A stretch of DNA of 64,000 bases from CAZUMW01 sp964621615 (GCA_964621615.1 CAZUMW010000014.1:1-64000), one strand, 5' to 3'; positions 1 to 8,519 are shown, counted from the first letter of the stretch. Numbers and translations: made by a program. Notes: a model not told the origin generated them from the letters alone.

Positions 1-52
1 GACACGTCGGGAAAACTGAATCCACCGGCTTGTAGCCGGTGGTAGTTCAATT
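1..52 (-). repeat. 52-bp double-hairpin repeat, left copy
   Basis: These bases are the reverse complement of 9024-9075 with 51 of 52 positions identical (the one mismatch is at position 5). The unit contains a 9-bp stem with a 3-base loop (CCACCGGCT / AGCCGGTGG), followed on the minus strand by a second GTCGGG-type palindrome that the window edge cuts. Two small hairpins side by side resemble the subterminal palindromes of IS200/IS605-type elements or REP sequences. The family assignment is inference, since no transposase gene is present. Confidence 0.7.
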
Positions 53-189
53 CACCGTTTAATGTTATAAATTTCTTATTTTTTTGTATGCTGTTGTAAG
101 TCTGTATCGGTCAAAATTGGTGAACCTTAACATTTCTTCGAATATAATTTAATTTTATACATTAAAATAACATAAATTACATCATATAA

Positions 190-798
190 TTAACCGTCAA
201 TGGCAGCCCTGCCGCGGTTACGGATATGATCAAGCTCATCCTGCTTTTTTTTCAAGTCACCCACATCTCGAACATCCCCCACATGGATGATATCAATCAA
301 ATTCATCATATAGATTTTAGTAATATTGTGCTCAAAAGCTTCAATCGCCTGAATGCCCACACTTTTATCTTTAAAATCCTGGACAAGCCCCACAGCGGCT
401 TTTTTATCTTTTGTGGGTACATGCTTAAAATTAAATGCCTGCGGCGTGCCTGGCTGTCCGGTCAGCTCCACTTCCCACAACGGCAGGCACCGTTCAAAAA
501 AACGTGCCATTATCGATGAGTACCCGGCACAGTACAGCGGAGAGGTAAAAAAAACAACGTCTGAGCTTACCATTTCATCAAGCAGCATATCCATATCATC
601 TCTGAAGACTGCACACCGCATTCCCGGATTTACGATACAGCTTCTGAAACACCCCTGGCACTGGTTTATATCACAATCGGCAAGAAAATATTTTTGTGTT
701 TCTGCCCCGGCTGAGCGTGCACCCTCAAGAAAGGCATCAGCCATAACATCAGAATTGCCGCTTTTTCTCGGACTGCCGACAAATGCACATACTTTCAT
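190..798 (-). CDS. Flavodoxin-fold NAD(P)H-dependent FMN reductase / iron-sulfur flavoprotein family
   Basis: A 202-aa soluble protein opening with beta-strand MKVCAFVGSP and the phosphate-binding loop GSPRKSGNSD (residues 8-17), typical of the FMN_red family. A cysteine cluster follows at C47, C50, C54 and C62, close to the compact motif that ligates a 4Fe-4S cluster in archaeal/bacterial iron-sulfur flavoproteins. The Pro-Leu-Tyr motif near residue 88 (SPLYCAGYS) is the usual FMN-side loop. It probably transfers electrons between an Fe-S protein and an acceptor via FMN; the substrate cannot be told. It lies 28 bp downstream of the CpxP-like gene and is probably the last gene of the ECF-sigma operon, suggesting a redox or envelope-stress role. 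Confidence 0.8.
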   Translation of the reverse strand: MKVCAFVGSPRKSGNSDVMADAFLEGARSAGAETQKYFLADCDINQCQGCFRSCIVNPGMRCAVFRDDMDMLLDEMVSSDVVFFTSPLYCAGYSSIMARFFERCLPLWEVELTGQPGTPQAFNFKHVPTKDKKAAVGLVQDFKDKSVGIQAIEAFEHNITKIYMMNLIDIIHVGDVRDVGDLKKKQDELDHIRNRGRAAIDG

Positions 799-826
799 AA
801 TGTAACCCCTTGAATATGTATTAAAT

Positions 827-1336
827 TTATCTATCCGGCAGGCTCCCCCGCATTCTGCCCGCCTGACTGTGGCGCCGGCCTCCGCCGCCGGGGCCGCCCC
901 GCTGCATGCGCTTTTTTATTGCTGTAAGGTACTGCTTCTTACGCTCAGGCGGAAGATTTTTAATATCTTCAAGAATTTTTTCAACGATCGATTTCTGGAG
1001 TGCAGCCTGGTGATGAGAAATACTCTCACACAGAGAGAAAATTGCTTCCCGGTCGGGACGGTCTTCCATCATCTGATCAATCAGGTCATCCTGGAGCGTG
1101 CGTATGCGCTCGCGCTGTGAGCGAACCAGCCTGCCTATGCCGCGCCCCCTTCTTTTAAGAACGCCCTGCGCTGGCTTATCAGCCGGCGGCTCTCCGGCAA
1201 AGCGTGTTCCCTGATCAGGCTGAGCATATCGGCCCCCGGTCCCGTCAAAGAAAAAACAGTGCACGAGCGCGCCCGCAGCAGCGCAGTTAATGCATAGTGA
1301 CAGTATTAACAGTACTGACAGTGTTCTGCTGTTCAT
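827..1336 (-). CDS. CpxP/ZraP-like periplasmic stress protein
   Basis: About 169 aa from the ATG at 1336. A GTG at 1348 would overlap the upstream stop, but it sits directly against the GGAGG Shine-Dalgarno, so the ATG about 12 bases away is preferred. An N-terminal hydrophobic signal or anchor is followed by a helical, Arg/Glu-rich body with the L-P-P-E-R-K-K-Q-Y-L-type segment near residue 134 that recalls the LTxxQ/heavy-metal-resistance family (CpxP, Spy, ZraP, CnrX). Such proteins are periplasmic helical hairpins that sense misfolding or metal and feed back on a signalling system. The position directly after an ECF sigma and its anti-sigma matches CnrX-like sensor arrangements. The C-terminal tail is Gly/Arg-rich and probably disordered. 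The substrate is unknown. Confidence 0.65.
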   Translation of the reverse strand: MNSRTLSVLLILSLCINCAAAGALVHCFFFDGTGGRYAQPDQGTRFAGEPPADKPAQGVLKRRGRGIGRLVRSQRERIRTLQDDLIDQMMEDRPDREAIFSLCESISHHQAALQKSIVEKILEDIKNLPPERKKQYLTAIKKRMQRGGPGGGGRRHSQAGRMRGSLPDR

Positions 1337-1344
1337 ATATGAAT

Positions 1345-1824
1345 TCACCCTCCGTTTTGTGTAAGCGCTATATAGGCATCCTGCAGGGTTTCCGGAGGCG
1401 CCGCAGCAAACAGCTCTACCGGAAGCGATGTGTGAGAAATTCCGGCCCCTCGATATTCAGCAGCAGCCCAGGACATATAAAACCCTGCAGCAAAGCACAT
1501 AATCATTACAGCAGCAACAGCACCTGAAAGCTGATACCGCAGCATCCCTGTAAAGGCATACCGCAACTTCTCGAAAGTGCGGGCTTGAGCAGAAGAATCA
1601 AGGGAGCGCTGCACGCCGGAAAGAATATCGGGCGTTTGCGGCGGCTGGGGAAGCCGCATGAGCAAATCACAGACGGAAGCATGGCGCTCGGCCTCGGCTC
1701 TGCAGCGCGCGCAGTGCCGCAGATGGTGCAGAACCAGCTCACGCTTCCGTGTTGATAATTCGCCGTCATGGTATGCCGGGATAAGGCGGATGACTTTTTT
1801 ACATCGCATTACGCGCCCTTTCAT
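1345..1824 (-). CDS. Zinc-finger anti-sigma factor (membrane-bound)
   Basis: 159 aa. The N-terminal cytoplasmic zinc-finger anti-sigma domain shows H34-x3-C38-x2-C41 in a helical context with the preceding Y-x-D-G-E-L motif at residues 18-23, the classic ZAS (RsrA/ChrR-like) signature. One hydrophobic transmembrane segment lies at about residues 97-118, followed by a short extracytoplasmic tail. The gene begins 9 bp after the ECF sigma gene ends, so the two are co-transcribed. It should bind and hold the sigma factor encoded immediately upstream and release it on an envelope or redox signal. The CpxP-like protein encoded next may be the periplasmic input. Confidence 0.85.
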   Translation of the reverse strand: MKGRVMRCKKVIRLIPAYHDGELSTRKRELVLHHLRHCARCRAEAERHASVCDLLMRLPQPPQTPDILSGVQRSLDSSAQARTFEKLRYAFTGMLRYQLSGAVAAVMIMCFAAGFYMSWAAAEYRGAGISHTSLPVELFAAAPPETLQDAYIALTQNGG

Positions 1825-1833
1825 TAATAGTGC

Positions 1834-2400
1834 TCAGTTTATAAGCTTTGATAACTGAGACTTGAGATTCTGCATACCTCTGAAAACAAGAGACTCAATT
1901 GCCGCTACCGAACACTGCATAGTGCGGGCTATCTCTCTATAGGACATATTCTCATATCTGAGCAGCACAATGGCCATTCTCTGCCGCTCAGGAATATTTG
2001 CAAGCGCATTCTGCACCATTTGTACGCGCTCTGTTCGCTCAGCCGCCTCCCGGGGCGTGATATCGCTCCGACTGTCATCTCTGTGATATAATGCAGACAG
2101 GGTTTCATTATCGGCTGAATGTTCTCTTCGCGATTTTCTCACCGCATTCAAGCAGTGATTCGTAGCGATGCGATAAAGCCATGTCTGGAACCGTGCCTTA
2201 ACGACATATGTGCCGGCTGCCTTATACACTTTCAGAAAAATATCCTGGGCAAGCTCCCGCGCCTGTTCGCTGTTTCCCGTAAAACGGTACGCCAGTTTGA
2301 AAATACGTGACTGATATCGTCTGACAATATCGGCAAAGGCCTCTTTATCCCCTTCGGCTGCGCGGCCGATAAGCTCTTCGTCACTTTTATTATTCGACAC
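1834..2400 (-). CDS. ECF-family RNA polymerase sigma factor (RpoE-like)
   Basis: Region 2 is visible as D-E-E-L followed by the F-x-x-I-V-R-R-Y-Q and Q-D-I-F-L-K-V-Y helices. Region 4 ends in the helix-turn-helix MSYREIARTMQCSVAAIESL. The open frame extends upstream to a GTG at 2472, but conserved region 2 begins just after an in-frame GTG at 2400, which has a purine-rich AAGGGA stretch upstream, so 2400 is chosen (188 aa). No sigma-3 region is present, as expected for group 4. It is the first gene of an operon with its anti-sigma factor, a periplasmic CpxP-like protein and a flavoprotein. Autoregulation is likely but no promoter was assigned. Confidence 0.88.
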   Translation of the reverse strand: MSNNKSDEELIGRAAEGDKEAFADIVRRYQSRIFKLAYRFTGNSEQARELAQDIFLKVYKAAGTYVVKARFQTWLYRIATNHCLNAVRKSRREHSADNETLSALYHRDDSRSDITPREAAERTERVQMVQNALANIPERQRMAIVLLRYENMSYREIARTMQCSVAAIESLVFRGMQNLKSQLSKLIN

Positions 2401-2638
2401 TCGCTTTGAATCCCTTTTTGTTGCCTGCGCTACGCCGTGAACACAAACAAACGGAAACACCACAGACCGCACAACGATTCAAGGGCCCTGATGTGTAAAC
2501 ACTAAAGAAAGCAAAAACTTTCGGAGAGAAATTGTTCTTTTTTTACGTCACCGTACATATTACGATCGAGCGCATGCAGCATTGTTCCGTTTTTTTACAT
2601 GAATATCAGATTTGTAATGTGAGAAATATTGCAAGCGG

Positions 2639-3664
2639 TCATTGCCAGTGATGGCTGAGTTTCTGCTTCAGCTCTTCCTTATTGCTGTAAAAAGCATGAT
2701 CAAGGGCATCAAGGTTCATTTTGCGCAGCTGATGTTCAGTAACTCCGAGCTCGCTGACTGCGTTGACATAATCATCGGTGAGAGTTATCGATGAAATCGC
2801 GGGATCGTCGGTGTTGAGGCATACCGGTACACCGCATCGAATAAGCCGGGCAAACGGATGGTTTTTCAATGAATCAACAACGCCCGTATGTATATTGCTG
2901 GTAAGGCACACTTCAAGCAAAACATTCATTTCCCTAAGCAGTGCCATCACATCCTCTGATTCAGCAGCATGAATGCCGTGCCCTATTCTGTCGGTATTAA
3001 ACTGAAGCACCGCCTGGCGAACATTTTCCGCACCGCATACTTCTCCCGCATGCACTGTCAGACGACGCCCCCCGCGCTTAAAGGATTTGAACAGCTCGGC
3101 AAACGGCAGGGCGGAATTGTTGACCTCATCACCGGCGATATCAAGCCCGCAAAAATATCCCGGCGGCAGGCGTAAGGCAAGGTCCACGGTATTTCGTGCA
3201 AGCTCATACCCGTAGTCTCTGCTGATTGTCAAGATCGGCACAACTATTATCTCGAAATCTTCGGCTGCCCGCTGAATGGCATTGTGAACAACATCAACGA
3301 CATCGCGCTCATCGAACTGTCCCCGCGCTGCAAAATGGGATGGGCTGTAGCGAAGTTCGAGATATTTCACATTGTCCTCGGCAGCATCTCTGACAGCAGT
3401 ATAGGCGGCTTCACCTATTGCCGCGCGTGATGTATAAAAGGCTCTCAGCACTTTGAACTTATTAAGAAAATGCTTAAATCCGGGGGGATCGTCTTTAATC
3501 TCAATAAAGGGGCGCAGGCTCTCCAGATTATATGCAGGCAGGTCGCCTCCGTATGTGTCCGCCAGCCTGAGCAGTGTCTCGGCAGAAACGCTGCCCTCAA
3601 GGTGCCGGTGAAGGTCGACCTTTGGGAAGCGCTTCATCTGCACAAAAATGTGTTCAAGATCCAT
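2639..3664 (-). CDS. add: Adenosine deaminase
   Basis: 341 aa, the usual length for bacterial Add. It converts adenosine (and deoxyadenosine) to inosine in purine salvage. The metal-dependent amidohydrolase motifs are all present in order: H19-x-H21 in DLHRHLEGS, the HAGE motif holding the third metal histidine and catalytic glutamate, RIGHG with the catalytic histidine, and NTDDP with the metal-binding aspartate. It is transcribed alone, opposite to the lipoprotein-like gene at 3788. It could in principle be an adenine or 6-aminodeoxyfutalosine deaminase, which share this fold. The motif spelling fits adenosine deaminase best but does not settle the substrate. Confidence 0.85.
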   Translation of the reverse strand: MDLEHIFVQMKRFPKVDLHRHLEGSVSAETLLRLADTYGGDLPAYNLESLRPFIEIKDDPPGFKHFLNKFKVLRAFYTSRAAIGEAAYTAVRDAAEDNVKYLELRYSPSHFAARGQFDERDVVDVVHNAIQRAAEDFEIIVVPILTISRDYGYELARNTVDLALRLPPGYFCGLDIAGDEVNNSALPFAELFKSFKRGGRRLTVHAGEVCGAENVRQAVLQFNTDRIGHGIHAAESEDVMALLREMNVLLEVCLTSNIHTGVVDSLKNHPFARLIRCGVPVCLNTDDPAISSITLTDDYVNAVSELGVTEHQLRKMNLDALDHAFYSNKEELKQKLSHHWQ

Positions 3665-3787
3665 GATGTATATTTTATACTGATAAATTAATTGTAATTC
3701 TGTACAATAGGTGCTTACATACCATATTTTAACAAAAAATTTCCAATACTTTTAGCCGGAGATTATCAGTCTGAAAGGAGATGCGCA

Positions 3788-4351
3788 ATGTGCTTTGCTG
3801 CCCTGTCGCCAGCTAACCGTCTTCGATGTATGTCTCTGCTTGCTGTATTGCTATATTCAGCAGCAGTCGGATGCGTTAAAACACCGGAACCGCCGTTTGT
3901 CACTATGAGGATAACCCTGAAAAACGGAGATACAAGAACCCTTGAAAACTGCGTATTTCATTACTGGTGGGAAGAACGGGGTGAAACAGCATTTTTAAAA
4001 CCGTATCATCTCTACACGAAAAATCTCATAGTGCAGTCAATCGAGCCGATTGACAACCAGACGAGCAGGGTGCGCGTCATCGATCGACGCCTTGATATAG
4101 AATCCATCAGCCGTGTTCATATCGGAACATCGCCTTCAGAGCCGGAAATAGCTGTATCACTGAATTCAGGCACCATGGTTAACGCCACCGACGATTTTCC
4201 CCGATCATTAAAAAAAGGTGAAAAAACAGGGGTTGCAGATTATGCGCTCTTCCTGGAAGGCGACTGTGCCGGCTCTCAATTTTCCGGAAAATTCAAAAAA
4301 AAGATTCAGATGCTGAAAAAAATCGAGGTGCTGTCGATAGACGACGAGTGA
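3788..4351 (+). CDS. Hypothetical exported protein, possible lipoprotein
   Basis: 187 aa with a strong Shine-Dalgarno (AAGGAG) 7 bases before the ATG. The N-terminus has a basic stretch, a hydrophobic helix (residues 15-28) and the sequence SAAVGC, an acceptable though not perfect lipobox ending at C29, so it may be a lipoprotein. The mature part is beta-rich, with a segment MRITLKNGDTRTLENCVFHY resembling small beta-sandwich domains that bind or respond to ligands. I do not recognise a named family. It is convergent with apbE and not obviously part of an operon. Confidence 0.6.
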   Translation: MCFAALSPANRLRCMSLLAVLLYSAAVGCVKTPEPPFVTMRITLKNGDTRTLENCVFHYWWEERGETAFLKPYHLYTKNLIVQSIEPIDNQTSRVRVIDRRLDIESISRVHIGTSPSEPEIAVSLNSGTMVNATDDFPRSLKKGEKTGVADYALFLEGDCAGSQFSGKFKKKIQMLKKIEVLSIDDE

Positions 4352-4375
4352 GTATAGTACATTGATCGTGCGTGT

Positions 4376-5434
4376 TTAATAAACAACCTTTTTTTGTGGC
4401 CAGCCCGAAGACATATGTATCGTTCCGGAGCTGTCGACCAGCAGCGCCTCGACGTCAGGGATTCGCTCTATGCAGCGCTTTCCTTCTTGTGGCCCGAGCA
4501 CAAACAGTGCGGTCGATAGTGTGTCTGTCTGCATACCGCTGCTGCCGATCACCGTCACTGACTGCATGGTTTCAACCGGCTTACCGCTTCTGGGATCGAT
4601 AATGTGGGTTATGCGCTTCTTTTTTCGGGTATAATAACGCTCATAATCGCCTGATGTTGATACACACCGGTTGTGAAGCTCAATAACCGTCAAAAACGAA
4701 CCCTGTTTCCGTGGATGACGTATGCCGATTTTCCACGGCTTACCGCCCTGCTTACATCCCCGGGCGCAGATTGTTCCCCCGGCTGCAATTAATGCATTGC
4801 GTATACCTGAGCGATGCAGCTGCTCCATTGCGCGGTCTGCAACATACCCCTTGGAAAATGCGCCGACATCTATCCACATCCCCTTTTTTCCAAGAAAGGC
4901 CCTCGCTGAGCCGGCTGTGCTGTTATCAAGCCGCAAAGAACTGTAATCAACAAGGCTTCGCGCACGCGAAAGAGCAGCAGCAGGAGGAGCCGGGGTATCG
5001 GCTCCAGGTATATCATTGCAGAAGCCCCATATTTTCAACAGCGGACCGATGGTGAAATCAAATGCGCCGCCGGTCAGACGGCAGTACTGCTGCGCTTTGT
5101 TAAGAGCAGCATATGTCTCACTGCTTATCGGAACAGGCGAAATGCCGGCATTGCGGTTAATCTGTGATACTTCACTTGAATCGCTGTAATTATTTAAAAG
5201 GCCGTTTATATGGACCATACACTCAAAAGCGGAATCAATAGCCTCTGCAGCCCCGGGGCCTCTGACTTTGACCTCAACAAACGTATGAAGAAGAGGTTTT
5301 CTTCTAGCTGTAATATCTTTATTTTCTATTGAATAACAGAGCGCGGGCATACAGCAGACAATCATTACAATATATACTGCTGCCGTAAAGGCCTTCATAC
5401 AATAACTACAGGCTGCTGCATTTTTTTTTCTCAT
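4376..5434 (-). CDS. apbE: FAD:protein FMN transferase (ApbE)
   Basis: About 352 aa from the ATG at 5434; a TTG at 5455 is also in frame but less likely. ApbE covalently attaches FMN from FAD to a threonine in target proteins such as RnfG, RnfD or NqrB/C. An N-terminal hydrophobic segment (after MKAFTAAVYIVMIVC) indicates export and anchoring to the periplasmic face. Family motifs are present: the glycine-rich region GGTICARG, the metal and FAD-binding motif THIIDPRSGKP, and a C-terminal DTLSTALFVLG segment with the conserved Asp/Thr. No Rnf or Nqr target genes are in the window. Confidence 0.88.
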   Translation of the reverse strand: MRKKNAAACSYCMKAFTAAVYIVMIVCCMPALCYSIENKDITARRKPLLHTFVEVKVRGPGAAEAIDSAFECMVHINGLLNNYSDSSEVSQINRNAGISPVPISSETYAALNKAQQYCRLTGGAFDFTIGPLLKIWGFCNDIPGADTPAPPAAALSRARSLVDYSSLRLDNSTAGSARAFLGKKGMWIDVGAFSKGYVADRAMEQLHRSGIRNALIAAGGTICARGCKQGGKPWKIGIRHPRKQGSFLTVIELHNRCVSTSGDYERYYTRKKKRITHIIDPRSGKPVETMQSVTVIGSSGMQTDTLSTALFVLGPQEGKRCIERIPDVEALLVDSSGTIHMSSGWPQKKVVY

Positions 5435-5646
5435 CGGATTATATTCCCGCCTCAAGAAATCTCACCTGCCCCGCGTAGAAAAAGGAAACGCTTCCGCCTT
5501 GCATATGGGGAAAAAAGGCCAAAATGGATGTAACCGGTAATTCGAATCAGGTACATTGCATTATTTCATTTGCAGGCATGTTTGCAGGTATGTTATCTAC
5601 AGTGTACACTCATTATCACAAAACATCACATTAAAAACAACCGCAA

Positions 5647-6372
5647 ATGAAAAACGCTTTTTTTATTGCCGATATACATCTGAGCGCTCAAAACGAGCGT
5701 AGAAAACAGCTGTTTGTCTCTTTTTGTGAAATGGTCAGGAAGACCGCCTCAAACCTCTACATACTCGGCGATCTGTTTGATTTCTGGGCAAACAACGCCA
5801 GGGTACGGGCTGACTTTCGTGATGTATTTTTGAGCCTCAAAAACATACGCGATGCAGGTTCAACCCCGTCATTTCTGTTCGGCAACAGGGATTTTTTGCT
5901 GACTGCAGACACATTGAATTGTTACGGGATTGATTTTTTAGGAGAAGAGGCTGAGATAATACTCGCAAATGAACGGGTATATCTTACGCACGGTCATGCC
6001 CTGTGCACTGACGATGTCGAATTTATTCAATATAAGAAAAGGATGTGGCCGCTGTTCAGGCTGCTCGACCGTGTGCTTCCCGGTATCATTGAAAATTATA
6101 TTGCACGCCGGTTTATCATAAAAAGCAAAGCTGTCATTTCAGCACAGGACAAAAAGCGCCTGTCCTTCACCGACGAAGCCATTGAGGAGGTGCTGAGCCG
6201 GGGCATAGACTCCATCATATGCGGCCACTGTCATCAGCATATGTTTAAAAACTACGCAGAGGGACGCTTTTTCGCTCTCGGTGACTGGAGCGACACTGAA
6301 GGGCCGTTTCTTGTTTTCGAAAACAATAGCTTTCACTACCGAACATGGACCGGCTCTGATCAATACCGCTAA
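5647..6372 (+). CDS. lpxH: UDP-2,3-diacylglucosamine diphosphatase, LpxH-type metallophosphoesterase
   Basis: 241 aa. It hydrolyses UDP-2,3-diacylglucosamine to lipid X in lipid A synthesis, at the cytoplasmic face of the inner membrane. Calcineurin-like metal motifs are intact: D-I-H at residues 9-11, GDLFDFW, GNRDFLL, a central H in THGHALC, and GHCHQH near the C-terminus. The GNRD and GDLFDFW spellings fit the LpxH family, although the related LpxH2 and YbbF-like proteins are hard to separate by eye. It is followed after 34 bp by the sulfatase-fold gene, probably in the same transcript. Its presence supports a diderm cell envelope. Confidence 0.82.
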   Translation: MKNAFFIADIHLSAQNERRKQLFVSFCEMVRKTASNLYILGDLFDFWANNARVRADFRDVFLSLKNIRDAGSTPSFLFGNRDFLLTADTLNCYGIDFLGEEAEIILANERVYLTHGHALCTDDVEFIQYKKRMWPLFRLLDRVLPGIIENYIARRFIIKSKAVISAQDKKRLSFTDEAIEEVLSRGIDSIICGHCHQHMFKNYAEGRFFALGDWSDTEGPFLVFENNSFHYRTWTGSDQYR

Positions 6373-6406
6373 CTGCCACCCCTCACCCGGGAGATAGATC
6401 CACCAA

Positions 6407-7777
6407 ATGTACCGCCCCAAAAACCGTACCGTTATTATTACATCAGTATGCTGCATACTCATCGGCGCTCTCGCTGGTGCATATGTCATCTTTGCACCCC
6501 GAAAAGCCGCGTCCCCGCCTGATACCATCCTTATCACCGTCGATGCACTTCCTGCCTATAAGCTCGAGACTCACGGCTACGGCAAACATATCACCCCGTA
6601 TCTTGATGATTTTGCATCACAATCATTCATATTTACCCGCCATTTCACAAACGCGCCCTGGACATTTCCGGCAATAGCGTCACTGATGACATCACGGTAC
6701 CCAACCGAGCTCGGAATTCAGGATGTGCTGGGTGAAAAGCTCGACGATTCGTTAATTACACTTGCAGAACTATTGAAACAAAAGGGCTATTATACTGCCG
6801 CATCCCTTGCCGCCCTTCCTTTGAGAAAAAAATTCAACCTTGACCAGGGGTTTGTCCGCTATCATGTTATGAAGCCGCGCTCCGGCGCTGAAGCCATGAC
6901 CGACAATGCTCTTCACATAATACGTAATGCTCCGGTCAATAAGCCGCTTTTTCTGTGGCTTCATTATTTTGACCCGCACTGCCCGTATAATGCACCTGAG
7001 CCATATAGAAATAAATATGTCGATAATTATCGCGGCACGGTTCGCCCTGACTGCTCCACCGCATGGCGAAGGCCGGAGGACTATGTGGCCATGGGCATGA
7101 CCGAAAGAGACGGTCTCTATTTGAGCAACAGACAGGACGGGGAAATCGAGTATACTGACCGGGAAATCGGACGCCTTTTTACAGCACTTAAAAAATCAGG
7201 CCGCTTTGATTCTTCCCTCATTATTGTGTCGGCTGACCACGGGGAAGAGTTTTTCACGCACGAACACCGATTTATCGGCCATGGTATCGATTTCTACGAT
7301 ACCGTGATCAGGGTGCCGCTGCTGATGAAATTTCCCGGTCAGACGAGCTCACGGATTATTGAGCAGCTGACTCGACATATAGACCTCACACCGACTCTGC
7401 TCGACCATCTGTTCGGCAACAACAGGCATACCTTTTCAGGCGTATCTCTCATGCCTGCCGTGCGCGGCACAGATCTTTCGTTGACTGTTTTTTCAGAATA
7501 TAATGCAAAAATTAATTTCAGTACAATAAGATACGGCCGATTCAAATACATACACGGCGGCACATTTCTAGGCGCACCGATTGATCGCCTGTACGATCTC
7601 GATCAGGACCCGGATGAACAAACCAATATAGCGCATATAAACAGGGATGCAGCCGCTGCGATGAAACGCTCCCTTTTGGATTTTCGCAAAGGGCTGCAGA
7701 AAGGAACCAGCACCTCAAAGGTAAACGTTTCGCAGTCTATGCGTGAAAAGCTTAAAGAACTTGGATATGTTCAATGA
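6407..7777 (+). CDS. Membrane-anchored sulfatase/phosphotransferase-like protein (alkaline phosphatase superfamily)
   Basis: 456 aa with an N-terminal transmembrane anchor (residues 9-30) and an extracytoplasmic sulfatase-fold domain. Visible motifs are D46 in ITVDALP (metal ligand), APWTFPAIASLMT with Thr86 at the nucleophile position, and SADHGEEF plus HGIDFYD for the remaining metal ligands. A true sulfatase would carry Cys or Ser here for conversion to formylglycine. Threonine is used by phosphoglycerol and phosphoethanolamine transferases, so transfer or hydrolysis of a phospho group is more likely than sulfate-ester cleavage. The second Asp usually found in D-x-L-R-x-D is replaced by Tyr. 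It overlaps the downstream PilZ gene by 4 bp (ATGA), implying coupled translation. The SD is GGAGAT. Confidence 0.75.
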   Translation: MYRPKNRTVIITSVCCILIGALAGAYVIFAPRKAASPPDTILITVDALPAYKLETHGYGKHITPYLDDFASQSFIFTRHFTNAPWTFPAIASLMTSRYPTELGIQDVLGEKLDDSLITLAELLKQKGYYTAASLAALPLRKKFNLDQGFVRYHVMKPRSGAEAMTDNALHIIRNAPVNKPLFLWLHYFDPHCPYNAPEPYRNKYVDNYRGTVRPDCSTAWRRPEDYVAMGMTERDGLYLSNRQDGEIEYTDREIGRLFTALKKSGRFDSSLIIVSADHGEEFFTHEHRFIGHGIDFYDTVIRVPLLMKFPGQTSSRIIEQLTRHIDLTPTLLDHLFGNNRHTFSGVSLMPAVRGTDLSLTVFSEYNAKINFSTIRYGRFKYIHGGTFLGAPIDRLYDLDQDPDEQTNIAHINRDAAAAMKRSLLDFRKGLQKGTSTSKVNVSQSMREKLKELGYVQ

Positions 7778-8121
7778 CTGAACGAAGAAAAAATATGCGG
7801 GTCGCCAAATGTCTGAAAATAATTTATATCCATGATGACGATTATCTTATATCCCACAGCAGCAACCTGTCAGTAGACGGAATGTACCTTTACACGCCTG
7901 ACCCTCCCGGCAATGGTGATATCATTGAAATACGGTTTGCACTGTCTGAGGATGACCAGGTTGCTGTCCCTGCAAAAGTTGTCTGGGTGCATACCGGCTT
8001 TGATGGAGCTGATTCAGGCGTCGGCGTTCGTTTTTTACAGCTCCCCCCGGATACGCAGGCCTTAATACGCAACGCGGTCAGACGCATCGCGGTGCTCGGC
8101 TCAGAAGAGCTGCCGGTTTAA
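7774..8121 (+). CDS. PilZ domain protein (probable c-di-GMP receptor)
   Basis: 115 aa, a single PilZ domain. Both halves of the cyclic-di-GMP-binding signature are visible: the N-terminal R-R-x-x-x-R (residues 4-8) and the N-L-S-V-D-G-M motif (D/N-x-S-x-x-G) about 25 residues on, followed by the beta-barrel strands and V-G-V-R-F. The gene overlaps the alkaline-phosphatase-superfamily gene by four bases, so PilZ probably regulates, or is made together with, that envelope enzyme. No output domain is present, so it would act by protein contact. Confidence is high for the family and low for its target. Confidence 0.82.
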   Translation: MTERRKNMRVAKCLKIIYIHDDDYLISHSSNLSVDGMYLYTPDPPGNGDIIEIRFALSEDDQVAVPAKVVWVHTGFDGADSGVGVRFLQLPPDTQALIRNAVRRIAVLGSEELPV

Positions 8122-8276
8122 TTTATCTCATTCAATGATAAACTCTTGCCGTGATCCGTCCTCCCGGATGATAAACTCCGTCATTGTGTCAAAACTTAAT
8201 CTGACACGGATTATATGGAAATACAGCTGTCAGAAGTTTGAAGCGGCGGGAACCTGAATATTTTCAAATGTGCTTC

Positions 8277-8519
8277 TCAGGGGGTTCTGAGCTTTTCCAG
8301 CTCGCCCATTATTTTCCCAAGCTTATCCTCAGGCGTAGCAGCTTTGAGACCGTCAAAAAAAACTGCTTCCGTTACTACGCCTGAAACGCCGGCTTTTTCT
8401 CTGATCGCTCGCAGAAGCTTGCTCTTCAGTATCGGGCGTACAAACGCCGGAGCTGCTTTTACCGTCGCATCATACATGGCTCTGCTGTTTTCCTGCCAGG
8501 TGAAGTCTTCGGGTTTCAT
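8277..8519 (-). CDS. Small PCP_red-like domain protein
   Basis: 80 aa with a good Shine-Dalgarno (GGAGGT, 7 bases before the ATG), so it is a real gene. The sequence pattern W-x-E-x-x-x-x-M, then a proline followed by F-V-R-P, a basic helix, and A-G-V-x-x-V-V-T-E-A resembles the small helical PCP_red domain. That domain was named from the C-terminus of the light-independent protochlorophyllide reductase B subunit and is common as a stand-alone or Fe-S-protein-linked domain in non-photosynthetic bacteria. Its biochemical role is not established. It is monocistronic between the PilZ gene and repeat elements. Confidence 0.6.
   Translation of the reverse strand: MKPEDFTWQENSRAMYDATVKAAPAFVRPILKSKLLRAIREKAGVSGVVTEAVFFDGLKAATPEDKLGKIMGELEKLRTP

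Noticed and set aside
5569..5592. Tandem 12-mer TTTGCAGGCATG / TTTGCAGGTATG before lpxH
   Set aside because: Two imperfect copies only, no known operator of that form, and its distance to both divergent genes is unremarkable.
8186..8207. Hairpin GTGTCA...TGACAC after the PilZ gene as a terminator
   Set aside because: The stem is six pairs with a 10-base loop and no T-tract follows on either strand.
8135..8240. Short minus-strand frame with a repeated GAGTTTATCAT-coded segment, looking like the tail of a lost gene
   Set aside because: Only 33 codons between stops, no ribosome site at its single ATG, and no recognisable domain. The 11-base direct repeat inside it is too short to mean much.
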